From assembly GCF_050948215.1 (NCBI RefSeq), contig NC_135158.1, positions 2,403,822 to 2,467,821 on the forward strand: a stretch of DNA of 64,000 nt, read 5' to 3'. Under the pieces are notes generated by a model. That model searched no databases. It was given only the letters and a program-made list of their open reading frames with translations, and was not told the DNA's origin. Numbering within the stretch: position 1 is the stretch's first letter; every line of letters begins with the position of its first letter. The position numbers and the translations under genes are program-made. Positions 1 through 14,583 of this stretch are shown in pieces. The DNA comes from Halictus rubicundus. Its lineage: Eukaryota > Arthropoda > Insecta > Hymenoptera > Halictidae.

Positions 1-1383
1 TTGCATGAGGTCTGGGTCAACTCGCTTCGGGGAATCTCGCTAATTGGCGGAATTGATGAATCAAGCTTGTTTTCGGGCCCTGGACCTTGCTGCGGGTTCG
101 AGGAACCGCTGTTTCGCATCCAAAGGGCAGAATTAACCTTATCGAACTTTTTGGAGCTCCGTTAAACAGACAAATTGAAATAATAATTGTCTGAATCAAT
201 TTCAAGACGCAGGAGCTAGAAATTAATTTCTAATCTTAATCATTTTAACGAAAGGGTTAAGCTGAAACTAATACAGTGACGTCTTAAATTCATTTTGACA
301 CGTCCACTGCGTTACGTGCACACAATCCCAAGTCCATCGATCAGTCTCAGTGTCCAGCATGTTCATCTGTTAAAGATTTGTGGGAGAAAAGGATCGCGGA
401 TCGACGTCGTAGACAGAAACGTCCTGGTCGCAGATTGATTCGGTTGGTGGAGGTCGGCTTAGCATACGCGTCCGATGATGGACCAATGAATAACGCAGCC
501 GGCCACGGTTTCGAGTAATGCACGTAATTTCGCGCGGCGAAGCGTGGGCGTCGAGGAGATTGGTCCGACTCGACATTGAGAGACCCTGAGTGTGCTGGCC
601 TAAATTAAAACGAGCAGTCTTCTCGTAATTACTAGCTCACCGGCGCGGCGAGGAAGAAGGCCTCGGGACAGGAGCGAGAGTGGAAAATTGAAACGGGCAA
701 GCGCGTTACTTTCCGCGCGACGGGTAATCGAAACGATCTTACGGCGGAGAGTCCGTCAATTGATTTCAATTGTTCGCCGAGATTCTATGGAATTATTTGG
801 ACGAACGTGTTCCGGGTGCCCGATGTTTCCCCGATGTCCGAGATAACGTTTTCCAGCTAAATCGAAAGACCGAATAACCGTGGGCAGTCGCCGGCATTGT
901 CGGAGAGCACCGGGCTCGCATAATGGGATGATTGGTTAGGGCAATTCGCCGCGTTCCCTCTTGTTCTCCCAGCACGCAATAGAACAGACCTAGTCTCGTT
1001 TAATCCCGTGACGAACAACATCCGATCAAACCGAGTAATTAACAATCAACGACGGGGGACAAAAATTCGAGCTTTCCGATCCGCGCACCCCCGAACCGGA
1101 AGCGGAGGCTTCGCTGGTTAAAACTTCCGCCATTTTCTTCAAACGATTCCCAGCTCGCGAAACTCTATCCTTATCTTTAATTAAGCGGGCCTGAGCAAAG
1201 TTTTTCGACGAATTTATATCTCCCAAATGAGATTTAAAGTAGTAACAGTTGGAAATTAGTGTGCTCTAATTGCCCTAATGGGATTAGGTCTTCACTTGGA
1301 CTTATCTCGAAGTGTAAGTAAAATAAATGTAAACACAAAATTCTCCTTATTTCGACGTTCATTAAATTTTTATTTGCCCTCAT

Positions 1384-1522
1384 TAGACTGCGGATTTTCT
1401 GTACTCATAACAAAAATAAGCAGGTCCAAAGCAGACCAGTGAAAACATTTAAAGTACTCGATAATCGATGGTGATACAATTTGCGGCTAAAATTCTTATT
1501 TTGCATAAAAATCCGCCACAGC
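1384..1522. mobile_element. MITE-like inverted-repeat element, copy 1 (degenerate right end)
   Basis: The left end TAGACTGCGGATTTT (1384-1398) faces the right-end remnant TTGCATAAAAATCCGCCA (1501-1518). These are inverted forms of the terminal motif found at 37815-37961 and 51933-52126. There is no coding sequence between the ends. The right terminus has decayed. Confidence 0.45.
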
Positions 1523-3858
1523 AATATAAATGCTTGAGACTCGGTAGGAAGATTAAAATAATTAAGGCCCCAGTAAGATTATTAAAGCTCGAAAGCAATT
1601 TCCGAGTGGTTTCCGTTCCTCGCAGCGGAACAGAAAATTTCTCGCATAAAGATCTCCTAATTATTCATCTGGGAAGCATCCTGGCGAGATGAAAACAAGA
1701 TGGCGTCGCCGTAGAAGCTCGTCCGTGAGATTTTCTATCCGACGCGACGGTATTTCGAAAAATAGTCGGACCCTCTGAAAATAGAGAGAATTGAATTTCC
1801 GGTGAGCGGCGACGACGACGTAACGCGTTCGCCGACGTAATTAACAGTTTTAATGACCCACGGGACGCTTGATGAGACTCGGCCAGCCAATGCCGACTCG
1901 CCCGAGAGTGACAGTGCTCCCAACAACAGATTGGTTTATCAATATCGCGACAATATTCTGAATAATTGCCCGGTTATCGTTTCCGTCACACGCGACGTCT
2001 AATTAACGTCGCTGCTGTTTCAATCAACTTTACACGGAATTCGCGCGAACAGCGACGCTTCGTTATCGCTCCCGCAAATGACGGGAGATCCGATCATGGC
2101 TGCCGGATGCAGGATACTTGGAATTATTGCCATTCATCGGCGGGTATCTGGGCCAAGAAGCGAGCCCGCGATTTAGCTGTCCCCTGCAAGATCCACGACG
2201 ATAAACAACCTCTGGAGGAGGCCGCCATCTTGCATTCTTCCGTCATAGTGTTCCCCAGATCGGATACCATCTTCCCGCTAAACGTCGCAGACCTAATTTC
2301 ACCGAGCCGATCGCTTCAAACTTTTGATCCTCCAATGATCTAATTTCGCAGCTGCCTGCAGCCTCCGCGTTTCGTTACGATCGGAATTTTCAGCTTAACA
2401 AAATGTCTGCATGCAACTCAATGTTCAAACTGTCCAATCAAAATGTTACGATAAAAATAAGCAGTACAAATGTACTTAAAAAATAATTCAATCAGAACCC
2501 ATTCACACAATCGTCGAATGTTGGTAACTTTTATTTTGCTTTATTACAGGAATAATACAACAGATTGTTCAAAGTATCCATGAAAAAAGTTACAGTAAAA
2601 AATAATGATTGCAAATGTGTTTAAAAAATAATCGAAAGAGCAAGAGGAAAATATTCTTGAAGAAAGAACAAACCATCGATCAAATAGTTTTTGCATACTG
2701 TTGAAAGTCTGGTGCATACAGCGACGCAATAAACTGCAATCGTTATCAGCCGAATGAGAAATGGAAGCGCTACCGAAAGGCGTAGATCGTTAATAAAAAT
2801 TATCTTTCCGGTGCCGTTCATCGATTCTCGCGAGCGGGAGGTCCGCAGCCGTGCAGAAAAATAGAAAATGGTGGCCCCGAAGCGGTCGTTGGCTATCTTC
2901 GATCGGACATTCGGTCCACAGGAGAGAGAAATAACTTCTCCCGAGGGAAAACCGCGGAGAGGGACACGCGCTAATGTTGCACCGGCGATATTAGCTTCTG
3001 CAAGCAACGGCCACTTATTCACGGTCTATTGTTCTCGACAGCAGCGGGGCGGTTGGTTACGGCCGGTAAAGCGTTAATCGATACACCGAGAGAGCCGTCT
3101 CGTCGTTTGTACCAGGTATCGGAATAAACAGTTGTTTCTCCTTTCGAAAATAATTCTGTTCGGAACCGTCCGTTACGTTCAACCCCGTACCGTGCAATTC
3201 TCGATCTCGCTCTGTTATTGCTAAACTTGCTTCAATTATTTTTCCGTATGAAACTTTGCGAACCTGCTCGGAACAACTGAGAAATATTGCAATTCTTTTT
3301 ACGCGTTTGCGGCAAAAATAGGCGCCATTTAAAATACTAGAACTATTCCGAGAAACATTTTCGACTCTAAGAATTTATTCGACTCCTGTTCCTCACGATT
3401 AATGCACATTTTTTATTGGTGCAAAAATTAATATCAGGCTCGGCAAGGGAAGGATTAATAATTTCATACAAGAAGAAGAAAATTGGCATTTACTCCACGT
3501 CTTCGTCGTCGCCGTCTCTGTTGCACAAATACTTTTCCATTTGCAATTTCTTCTAAACGAATGGCGAATAGCGTGTGAAATAAATTGTCCGAATGGAGAA
3601 TTGTCAATGAACCTGCCAACGAAGTTTATGTCCAGACTGCGAAATGTCAAGGAGCTCGGTGTATTTTATGGGTGGTCTGCGCATTGTTGCTCGAGAACAT
3701 CGGTCCGGCGAGAAACGTCCGTCTCTGTTCGTTTAGAAAAACATAATCGGGACCACGGGTTCGCGCGATTAGGCCAATTAGTATGCCGGTGTCTGCCGCT
3801 TTTACGACGACAGCAAGGTTGCCCTGAATAGTTTCTGGCTTAGTTCCCGCGTCCGAGT

Positions 3859-3901
3859 GTCTCTCTTTCTCTCTCTCTCTCTCTCACTCTCTTTCTCTCT
3901 T
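3859..3901. repeat. (CT)n microsatellite
   Basis: A run of CT dinucleotides interrupted by single T or A insertions. A second CT-rich patch follows at about 4008-4060. Confidence 0.9.
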
Positions 3902-6900
3902 TGCTAAACCGGCTCGACATGTTCGGATCGGTTACGTTCATCCATAAATTTTCCCGCGATCCCGTGAAAGTTCCGGCCTTCCAGTTTGGACGTGGAAAAG
4001 TCCCCTCTTTCTCTCTCTCTCCCTCTCTCCTTCTCTTCCTCTCCTTTTCCTCCTTCCTGCTTCGAAAATCGTGTGCGATTCAATTTATGGGAATTTCCTC
4101 CATTCCTCTGCGATTTAGTGCACATTGAAGCACGGCGCCTTGCATTTGGGGTAATGGGAACTAGGAAACGGGGTGGAGGCTCTCCTCTAACACCTTGACA
4201 CATTATTTGGAAACGCATGCATCGTTCTCGGTCATCGAATCGATTTTTAAACTTGTCTCCTAGTCGACTATCAAGAGAAAATTGTGCGTTCGTGGACAAT
4301 GAAACTTCTGGGCTTAAAAAAAAAGTGGCCAAGGCAATCTAAAATTGTATAAATCTTAATCTGAAGATCGTTTGAAAGTTTATGCAGTTGCATAACGGAA
4401 CGCGTGAGAGTTAAAGTGTGTCAGCTCGTCCCAAGAATTCGTTTCGCTCTCGTCAAAAAATCGCGTTACCTTTTAGGTAAAGTAAAAGCGTCGGGAATAA
4501 TAACTCACCCTACAAAAAGAAAGTGTGTGATTGAATGTGGGCGTCGATTTCATCGAAATCGATAGATCACCGATACGCCGAGTCGAATTAACGTGGCTCG
4601 GCCGTTTTCGGCGAAACACTGCAAGAAGAACCGCACGAATCACACTGACCACGTCTTTTTGCAAGGACTGCAATGCTGAAGGAAGTACGTGTACGGACAT
4701 TCGTAGCATTCCCCGCGTTTTGTGACAGAAATATTTCTGATGGACTTCGATGCATCGTAACGTTTTTTTTTTTTTGCGAAGTGTTTTCGGAAGGGAATTG
4801 TTGCGAGGCGTGTTACGTGCAAGCACGACAACCAGTGAACGCCATTCAAAACAAAAGTGTTCAGCATCGATAAGAACAAGCGAGACGCAAAAATGTCGAG
4901 GCACTGATTAAGTACAAAAATCTGCTGAATTTACTTGGGTCGTACTAATTTGGAATCTAAGAATATTGAAATTGAGTGAATTTCTCCCGAAGGGACTTCA
5001 AAGTACCATTTTCATAAAAATGTCAATTATCGATCTGCTTTAAATTTTTACTTTGACCACCGTATACATTTTTATAACGATGCTTGTAAAGATGGCTTAA
5101 TTTTGCAATGAGTACCTAGGATGAAAATAATATTAAAAAATTGAAAGTACGTAAAGGGCCCAGAAGATCAAGACATAAATTGTACTATACCTGATCCCTT
5201 CGTGTCCTTTCAATCTTTTTTAATAAATATATTTCTTACAATTATTGTCAAGCACACACAATGGTGAAAGAACTGAAAACAAAAATTCTGTAAAAATTCC
5301 TAGTACATTTGATCGGCGATGACATTTAAAAAAAAATGGTACTCTGAAGTCCGCTGAGGGAAAAATGTCTTAAATGTTTCCAATATTTTTGGATTTGTCT
5401 GAGAGAATGCGGACTCGTGCAGACATTTGCGGCGACATCGGTGAAAATGGGCCACCGGGCGTTAATGGATAAATGAGGATGTTCGGTAGGACCAGTAGGA
5501 GGGAAATGGGTAATCGCATGGGCGTCGGGCCTCGTTTTTCCCGAAAATGACGCAAGCCTTTGTAATCCGGCCGGATCATGAGATTATGAGCCGCGAGTCA
5601 ACGGAACGTGGAAGTACAAGACGTCATTGCATAACGATTGCGGCAATGCACGCCGCGTTGTTTACCGTCCGCATGAACATCGAGAAACGTTCAATTAATG
5701 TCCCCGAGCGTCACGGGTCGTACGGTTTTGACATAGGGGATAGAAAGTGGCCGGGGTTGCATAAATTCGGACAGGCGCGATTTTTTTCTCTGAACTGGTC
5801 GATCTCGTGTTTCAATTAATCGTACGAGTCACTTAAGAAGTCAACTGGGACTCGAATATCGTCTCCAGATTACCACAAACCCGAACTGTAATATTTATTT
5901 ATGCGAGGAAAATTTTCCCTTTGTGGATGCAGTGCAATATAAAGTGCATAGAGGCAGATTAATATAGTAAAAACCAGTTGGTGCTATTGAAGATGATCAA
6001 GATAAAGAATTTGGGAATGTCAATAAATTGTTTTCAACTTGCTAAGATTATTAGAGGCTGCTGTTTCATCAAATTGCATATTTTACGGGTTTTATGATGA
6101 AGATATGCAGATGTAGATCAGGAGAATGTAAGAATACTTCAGTTCCGCTTAACTTCTCGCAATTGACACAGAAAATGTCCATTTTGCATGAGGATCGGCC
6201 GTCCAATTATACAATTATAGCACCGATCAGGATTGTGCAATGTCCCCCCACCTTCTCCTTTATCGAACCGTAGAAAAACAACCTCGTTACACAAGATTAT
6301 CGACATTTTCATTCATAACGGTAATTTCCTTGCACGATCGTTCTCATGAACTTTCCTAGAGACACGTTCCGATCGAGAATCGAGCAGCAAAAACAAGATT
6401 GTTCGTTGGTCTAGAACGATCTTTTTAAGCGCGAAAAAACAACTAACACGGTGCGGAGAGTAAAGTCACAGACATTAGCCAATTTCACAAGACAGTGACA
6501 TTGGAGCCGCGTTTTATCGTGCCGGTTGCGCAAGGAGGCCATTGTTCTGCGCCGATACTAATTACCGTCATTAGGCTCGCGCCAGGTATTATTCTTGGGT
6601 ATCGTTGACCCTTCATTTTCCGCTGCTCGGTCTTTTACGATCTCGCTGACGGACGCGCAACCTGGAAAATCGCTTCACCGTGTCCGAGAACGGTGTCGAA
6701 AATCAATCAAGTCGATTTGGTAAATTACATTAATATCCACCGTTCGCGACTAACGAGCAAATTGAGGCTATTCTTCGTTGAAAATAATTATACGTGTCAC
6801 GCACTTTCCAGAACCTGCTGTTCATTTATCTTAATTCCTTGGCACGTTAAAAATTGTTCGTCGACCTGGCGCTTCGTGCATTTGTGATAAAAATGAATAT

Positions 6901-8546
6901 ATAAACTACAAAACTGAGCAGACATTGTTGCTGAAATGATTAAAAAGTCGAATACATTTTTATTCGATTTTTGTTTCCTTCAACTGTGTTGAGCGATGCC
7001 GCGACTTTCGTTTCGCGTTGCTCTTGTTCGTTTTCGAATTAACGAAAAACTGAACTGTTTGAAATAAATGGAAGCGTTGTTGAATTTACCCGTTTTATTC
7101 TTCGCGTTTACAAAACTGATACGGCGTTACAAACGGTATTATTGGTCGTACAGCGACAGCCCCGGTGTTAGAGTTACGATGGTCGTTACGATTTCAGTTG
7201 ATTTTAGCGATTTCTGGTGTTCTGATCTCTCTATGTTAGTGCTTGGCTATACTTATACCTACGCTCGCTGCGATTCCCTCCCTTCGACATTTTTGGGAGG
7301 AGTTTTCAAAGCGGCCTAGGGGCTATGATTGGCGGAAGTGAATTCGGAGGATGACCGTAGCAGACAATAAACCAAGGAAGCGCTTCGGACCTGGCAAGAC
7401 ATATTGAAGTTAAAAACGCGATGAATAGGATAGCGCGGGCTGGCAAACAGATGGCCCGGAAACGAAATCTGTAGTTAAAAATCGGACGCTAAATAGTTAT
7501 GTCCCATGGCTTCGAGGATTTATTGTAGCTATGTCATAAACGGTAATTTATTGAGATTTGCAAGGGTTGTAAACGGACCCGTCTCGGTAGTGGCGTTAAA
7601 GCGTTTTTTCGGTGGGTACGTGGCGGACAGACGGCTCGCCTAGGCCATTGTTAAGGAAGGTGAGGGCGCAGGTAGCCCAAGGACGGTCCGAAATCTGTTG
7701 AGCGATTGGGGGGTCGTTACGCGTCGCAACAAACTGACTAAGGAAATTTTTATTTTCCACGAAAGGTCACAGTTGTTAGCAATTCCAAACATTTTTGAAG
7801 AATAAATAGTGAACTGAGAGGGCAGGAGAATTGCTTTTGTTGTCGGAGCGGGTATCGTTTCCCCAGAAGCCCTGGGACTGGCACCTTTTCTCCAGAAGCT
7901 ATCAAAATTTCCATGGGACAACCTGAGCCTACGGGAATTCCTGACCGCATCCAGGCTGATTACGCCTCGACACGGGTTGCGTCACCGTTTCCTCGTCACT
8001 CGATCTTTTTCTCCCGTTTCCGTCTCGTTTTGCTTTCACTCGTGTCGAACGCAATCCTTATATCCGACCCGGCTCGGGCCCGATGGATTCTGTCATCCTT
8101 GCAGCGAGCCGGAACCCATAAGCTAGAAACGGTTTTAGTCCTCGAGCGAACCGCAACAGCAACAACAGCAGCAACAGCGGCCGAGAGTTTAAAGGATGTC
8201 GTACAAGACAATTGATTTTTATTGCTGCGTCGTAAAACTGTTTGCTCGGCGCCGAGAGAGTTCATAGATTATGGGGGGTAATATACTTACACTTTTCTTT
8301 ACTGGAAAGAGATACTGTACTCGGCGGAGAACGACCGTTGCGAAAGCGATTACGGATATTTGCAAGCTGCTGCAGAATATTGGCTCGTAAACTAAATCTT
8401 CGCAATTTTCTGCCGTGTTTGTACGTCGTTATTTCTGATCTATGATCGAAGGTAGTAGAATATTTTGTAGACAGTTGGAATTATACGTTACAGTGTCCTT
8501 AATCGATCCTTTCTAAGCGATTTCGTTGGGAAAAAGAATGTCAGCG

Positions 8547-8928
8547 GTCACATGTGATTCTACATGACCGCCGGTGAATGAATATGATTACACGTGACCA
8601 TGAATGGTCGTAGGTGGTCACCAATGACCACAGTGTGACCAAGGATAACCAGGAATGTCCACAGATGCTCACAGATGAAGAAGGATGATCAGAAATGGCT
8701 GCGATGTGACCAGGGATGATCAGGAATTACCACAATAATGGTCAGCAGTGATCAAAGATAACCAACGACGACGGATGATTACAGACGACCACAGGTGGTC
8801 ATAGGTGGTCACAGATGGTCATAGGGTGGTCATAGATGGTCACGGGCGGTCACAGATGACCATAAACTGATACAAAATGAATCGGTAGGTTCACCGCAGG
8901 TGATCACAGATGACCACAAACGGTCAGG
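8547..8928. repeat. Degenerate short tandem repeat, GGTCACAGATGACCA-like
   Basis: About 380 bases of decayed units of roughly 15-18 bases, built from GGTCA, TGACCA, CACAGATG and GGTCATAGATGGTCAC. Many units are inverse complements of one another (GGTCA / TGACC), so the patch is rich in small dyads. There is no open frame of interest. Confidence 0.75.
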
Positions 8929-9601
8929 CCCCAGTGAGGAGCTCCGAGTGCACGGCAACTCGGCCGAAAACTAAGAATTTTTGGCTGCGTCTCTGCAATT
9001 TATACCCACAAGCACTATCCCCTCTCGCGGCTTCTTAAATCCGCCCGTGCGATCAGGATCTCAATCTACTGAATTCTCTAGGTGAATCATTTGCCAGTGT
9101 GCCATTAAGCCTTCCTCATTCCACCTTCATTTTCTTCCATTCAATTAATCTTATGCTCCTAGAATTCGTTCAATATATTTTCAGTGGAAATCTGCGATTT
9201 CTACGTCCTGTTGCAACATGTATTTCTCCATAAAGTGAAAAATACAACACGATCTACAGACTAAAAGTGAAAATACGACGCGAGCCGTTATAGCGCTCGC
9301 GAAACACGCTATCAACAACTATTACCGACAGATTTCACTTGCTCAAAGCTTCCCGAAGCTGATCCCCCGATTCCAGAAGGTTAAGTAAACAAATTGTCCG
9401 CGGGAGAGATTCCTTTCTCCGCGGGGTCGAGGGGGGAAGAAAATCGCCGTTTCCGCGAACCTCCTCGCCGATCCCCTCGATCCCGATCAGCCCTGAATAT
9501 CCGGCGCCGCCGCGTCGGTTTCTCGATCGAATTTCAACGACGCCAGGCGTCTCCTGTCGCGTCGCATTACCTACGTTGCGCTGCGTTCGGTTTATGCGAA
9601 C

Positions 9602-9621
9602 GGGGGGGGGGGGAGGGGGGA
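9602..9621. repeat. Poly-G tract
   Basis: Twelve consecutive G, an A, then six more G and the start of AGCC. A G-rich stretch able to form quadruplex-type structure and prone to sequencing error. Confidence 0.85.
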
Positions 9622-9805
9622 GCCGGCCGGTGCGTGCGTATGGCCACGGTGAAAGTGGACGAGAGCCATTGTGCGGACGTTTCGCGGAAAGAACTGAACT
9701 TCCCGGTCTTCCGATTGCGCAACCGGACGGACCAGTTTTTGGCGAGCGGTCAGACGATCCACGGGCCCCATGAAATCGAAAGCGAAAGGGGGACAGGCCC
9801 AATTC

Positions 9806-9806
<1 letters not shown>

Positions 9807-9846
<40 letters not shown>

Positions 9847-9870
9847 CCTCTCTCTGTCTGTCTCTCGTCT
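9807..9870. repeat. (CT)n microsatellite
   Basis: A near-perfect CT run followed by interrupted CTCTGTCTGTCTCT sequence. It creates false Ser/Leu-rich and Arg/Glu-rich ORFs on the two strands. Confidence 0.9.
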
Positions 9871-12268
9871 CCCGATCGCAGACACCGACACGGTTGATCC
9901 GAGAAAAATGACCCCTCAACCCTTTCACGTGGCCCCAAGCGACCAAAACCGATCGACATCGACGACCGGTCCCGACTTCTCCATTCTTCTCTTCCTTTCC
10001 CTCTTACCCGAGAGTTACCTGAACAATGCGAGCTTCCATTGTCTCCATTTAAGGACGATTTCATGGGAAATTAAGCTCGAAGACGCTGCAGGTCAGACAA
10101 GTTACAGTAATGTGTGCATATTTCGTACCAGGATGAAATTTAAATTAATTTATTTGTATTTTTGTATGTTTTGCTTGTGACACAATTTTTTGGTGCTGAG
10201 AATTAATTATTATGTTCGATTCAATTCTAGCTTTGCAGATTCTGTATTGTTAGCTAAATTATTTTGATCGTTTACGTAGTTGGACGGATTTTGTGGGTTT
10301 ATGGCCAAAATGTGTGGGTGTAATTTCAGACAATGAAATGGTTACGAGAATTTAATTATCAATACATTTCCAACAACTTAATAAAACCGCTAGAGAAATT
10401 AATTCCTCTTGCAATCGATGGCGATTATGATCATTCATCGCCGTGCCGGACAATCCACGTCGATTCCAGACACGAGCAAGGGAGTCTGAACGGATCACGA
10501 GACCCGAACCGCCTACAGTAAACGAACGCCGGTTAATTAGGAAGTTCATCGCGAGATTGCATAAGTGTCTCGCTGAACCGATCGTCGTTAATTCGCACGG
10601 CTCCGCGTTCCTTCGATCAAGTTCTTCGCGTTACACGATCGTTTCGAGATACTTTCGTCTCTCGAATACGTCATATCGATGCTCTTTACACATCCAGGAA
10701 GCTCGAATATATTTTGACTGATGCCTCCCCGCGTTGCGTAAGGAAGAAAGAAATTCGCGTTTGAAAGCAGACCGGAGTCTAGATTGATGCGCAGAATTCG
10801 ATTAATTTTAATTTACTCGCGAGGCGAGAACGCGCGTGCAATTTATACTCTGCAAATATCCCGCGCGTGGAATGTAATATCGATTCACCCGTGTAGGAAA
10901 CGCTTTTACTGCGAATTAGCTTATCGAAAGTTGCATTTAAGACAGTCTGCTCTGCATCACAGAAAAATCTGATCGAACGATCCAACACTTGCAACGAATT
11001 AAAAATAATAATGACAGTATCATCTTCAAAATGGTACTCTTTTGCCATTTTTAGTTCTGATCGATTATTTCACACGATACAGTAACAATAATATCATTTC
11101 TTAAAAATTTTGGTGTTCCATAGTTCTTCGTTCTATCTGATCTATTTTTTCTAGTATATCTGCCTCCAACAAATTAGCGATTTTTATATGAATAACTCGT
11201 TTAAAATTGTACTCTTCCACCATTTTTCTCCCTGTTTTCTCTCCGTACTTTCTCCGGCACACAATCTGCAGTACAACCACGTATTACAAATTGACGACAG
11301 TATGATCAAGTCCTTCATCATTTCTCCACGCGTATTCACTTAAGACAGTCTCGAAGGCAATTTCCAAGGAATCCTATATAACGAATCAGGAAAATTAAAA
11401 ACGTCACCTAGAAACGAGCACAACGATCTCGCTGACGAGATAATAAGTTGCAGTTTCTCGGTTGCAGCAGTGGTTTCCGGAGATTGGGTTTGTGTCAGAG
11501 ATCGCGAACGCTAGCCGATCCGGATTAGCTGGATATAATGGCCGGAGGATAGGCAGGCATGATTTATAACGAATGCTTATTAGTCAACGGTTGGACAGAT
11601 CTGGATCGGCTCTGAGTTGACCCTACTTACTGATCCTGTTCCGCTTTGCCGTATACACGTGTGTACGTGTGTGCATTTATATCGAAGAATGCGACTGCCG
11701 TGCAGCAGGTTTGGAATATTCGAGACGCATCGTGGCACGATAAGATCGGACACGTTCCGAGTCGCATAAACGCGTCCGCGGCACGTCCGTGCAGCTCTGA
11801 TGCAACCTGGTCCCTCGAAACGCGGTTTCCGCATCTTCGCCGTTGCGCAACCAGGTGAACCAGTTTCTGGACAGGCCACCTTTTGTGCGATTACGCTTGT
11901 GCAGCTGGCCCGCCAAGAACAATACCTTCTCCTGTGTTCGGGCTGCCGTGAAAGCTGTCGTCCTACGCGCTGTCAACCGACGAAAGTTCCCGTCGATTGT
12001 CTCGATTCCAGACAAAATTCCTCCTCGCTGCCAATCCCGAACCACCCCCACCAAACTATTACACTTTAACCGAACACAATGAACTTTTGCAAATTTTCTT
12101 TTTAAATAGACCGCGGCCGGATAGACTTTTCGCTGAATTTTAAACACGCATCACCTTTGAACCAGTGAATTCCTAAAACTTGGATTTTTCGCATTTTCTT
12201 GTATGAATCTACGGGATTATATTTAAAAAAAGTTGAAAATTTCTGAGTTGCCAAGATGAAGTTTAACC

Positions 12269-12283
12269 TAGACTGTGGATCTT
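12269..12283. mobile_element. Solo end of the inverted-repeat element family
   Basis: TAGACTGTGGATCTT matches the left terminus of the family (TAGACTGCGGATTTT) with single changes. No partner end is visible within about 300 bases. Confidence 0.3.
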
Positions 12284-14497
12284 CAAGACAAAAATTTATT
12301 TCTCTCTTTAGTGGTTCTATTAAGCTGTAATCTTTTTAACATAAATGCATGAAGTCCGTTCGTAAATTATGAATGACGTTTTGTGTGAAAAATATCAGAG
12401 ACGATTTCCCGTGGAAAAGTGTGGTACTTTGGCATCGCTTTCGTTGAAAGTTTCGGGCATTTGTGATCGGAATAAATTTCGAAAATTCCGCGGTGGTCTC
12501 CGTCGGCTCGTCTGCATATAGACGCGGCTTGAGCAAAGAGATCGCCGAACGTGGAATTACAATTCGCAACGATATACGGATGTGGACTCGACCTCGCGCA
12601 GGTCCTTCACTTGCATAACCTGCCCGGCGAATTTTGGCTAGTCCGATGGCCGACAGCTTTTGTTCGACGAGAAAGTCCCGAATAATGGTCTCTCTCCCTT
12701 TGTGCACGGACACCGATTGAAAATGTTCACTGCGGACATACTGGATTTCGGAGATTCTTGGCGACACTGTACTCGAGGTTCACAGGGTATTTATTTCTCT
12801 TACGGTGATTACAATCGTTGTGATTACAATCCTCATCGTGCTTACAACTAACAGATTCTTAAAGATTTCTGCGTGAAAATTGGCACCAATGCAATTGCAT
12901 TCTGTTATGCGAGCCATAAATTGCTCACAGGATTTCTTTCCTAATTTTATGTAGACATTGAAATTCAGGATATGATTGTCCTTTATGAATATTTTTATCA
13001 AAATTGGAGAAATGATTAACGAAAGATGTCGATTATTTTATATATATCTGAAGCTTTCAAAATACCAAATTGTTCAATGACCATAGAAACGCTGAAGATT
13101 ATTTTTTGATTTTTTAAGACTGTAAAGTAACCATTAATAAATAAAGTGTTAAAATGAAGGAACAAGCGTTAGAATAAAATGTTTAAAAATGCTATAAACG
13201 CAATCTATACGTACAAATAACTATACTAATTTTCTCCAGCTAACAATTACTCGAGGAGCATCTAGTAAATCACGTTTAAAAAATTTTTGAACACACTGTA
13301 CCAATTCTCACGCACAGTTTAATTATACCAGTACAAAACATCCATGTATCAGTAACATAAAACGCATACAACTCGCAAAAACTGTGTCAAGGAATGATTT
13401 TGGTAGCCACGATGGACTCGGCCGAAGCTTCGCCCATTACGATAATAACGCTAAAATAACTGTATGTACACTATGGACAAGTCAATCAAAATTCCCGAGA
13501 CTGTCGTCAGCGAGCCGCGCTCAGCTGGTTTTCTTGCAGCATTGTTCCGGATCACGCGGGTACATCTGTTTTCTGGGAAAACGTCGGGTTTCTCGGCGAT
13601 TACAAGGCGCCGCGGCCGCAATGGGACGGGCCCCGCAATTGCTCTTTAATTAGAAGCCTGCGACCGCCCCTTCCAAACTCGACAATTTACGGTTAAACTA
13701 ATAATGGATACTTGCGGCAACAATAGCTCGCTCGTCGCTTAGCGCAGCCACGCGAACTCGACGTGTACCCGCTCGATCGGAATGGATCCGCTTCGGGACA
13801 CTGACAGAGATTTCTTAATCGCTTGTTAATCCTCCCGGAATTTCGCTGATCACCGCGTTAAACGTTTCCTGGAATTAATACCGCTTAACGCCTCGCCGAA
13901 CGATCTTTTTCACCGCGTGATTCAATTATTTTCGTCTCTGGTGCCGGGAGATTGCAAAAGTTGACCAATTTGCAGAGACGTCAAAACAATTTCAAGAAAA
14001 CGTGGTGTAACAGAAAATTCTGGTGACCATATGACGAACTTTTGCAATCGTCTAATATTCACTGTAGTAATTAAATATTCGTACCAGAACGGTAGAATTC
14101 TATTACGATGCAAGGTAAGCTGATAATATACATTTTAGATAAACATCTTGTCGATAAAAACAGTCCGCGTGTCAAACGAGAAATAATTGACGACGCTAAT
14201 ATTTCTGGTAGACTCTCAGATGGCAAACAGCTCGATATCAAATCGAACCGGGCCGAGGACCGAGATTGCAAATTGCTGCGGACTCGTAGGAAAGCGAAAC
14301 GATAAGATCCTCGATCCTCGAAATTTATAATGAATTGCTACCTCCTGTTTCATCGTCTCGCAGTCTTCGGCCCAGCTCGTGTTGCCATCGATCATTCGTT
14401 AAACGATTCCGATTTGCATAAAGATCGTCCTAGGTGTCGTTGAAATTAAGCCAGGCGATACGTACGAATCCGAACGGAGCGTCCGAGGCAACCATAA

Positions 14498-14503
14498 TTT
14501 ATT
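14498..14503 (-). terminator. AATAAA polyadenylation signal of the Ance-like gene
   Basis: The plus strand reads TTTATT, which is AATAAA on the minus strand, 81 bases past the TAA stop. This is a normal 3' UTR distance and is the first canonical hexamer downstream of the stop. Confidence 0.6.
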
Positions 14504-14583
14504 ACGGGCCGTTATTTCTGCAGGATACCTGATCGCTTTCCGCTCCTAGAGAAAGGCGTTGACAAACCGCTGCGAACGTCTTC

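Larger units (their letters stand above)
1..8539. other. 3' flank of the Ance-like gene, no gene recognised
   Basis: Both strands hold only short, unrelated ORFs without family motifs, splice logic or a promoter-gene arrangement. The stretch contains a CT microsatellite (3859-3901), further CT-rich sequence near 4008-4060 and one inverted-repeat element (1384 to about 1522). Confidence 0.55.
8931..14497. other. 3' flank of the Ance-like gene, no gene recognised
   Basis: It includes a poly-G tract (9602-9621), a (CT)n microsatellite (9807 to about 9870) and a solo inverted-repeat-element end at 12269-12283. The ORFs around 9335-9946 on both strands are low-complexity products of these tracts. 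Nothing else is recognisable. Confidence 0.5.

Noticed and set aside
9335..9946. 203-codon minus-strand ORF with Arg/Glu repeats, and its plus-strand Ser/Leu counterpart
   Set aside because: Created by the (CT)n microsatellite and the poly-G tract.
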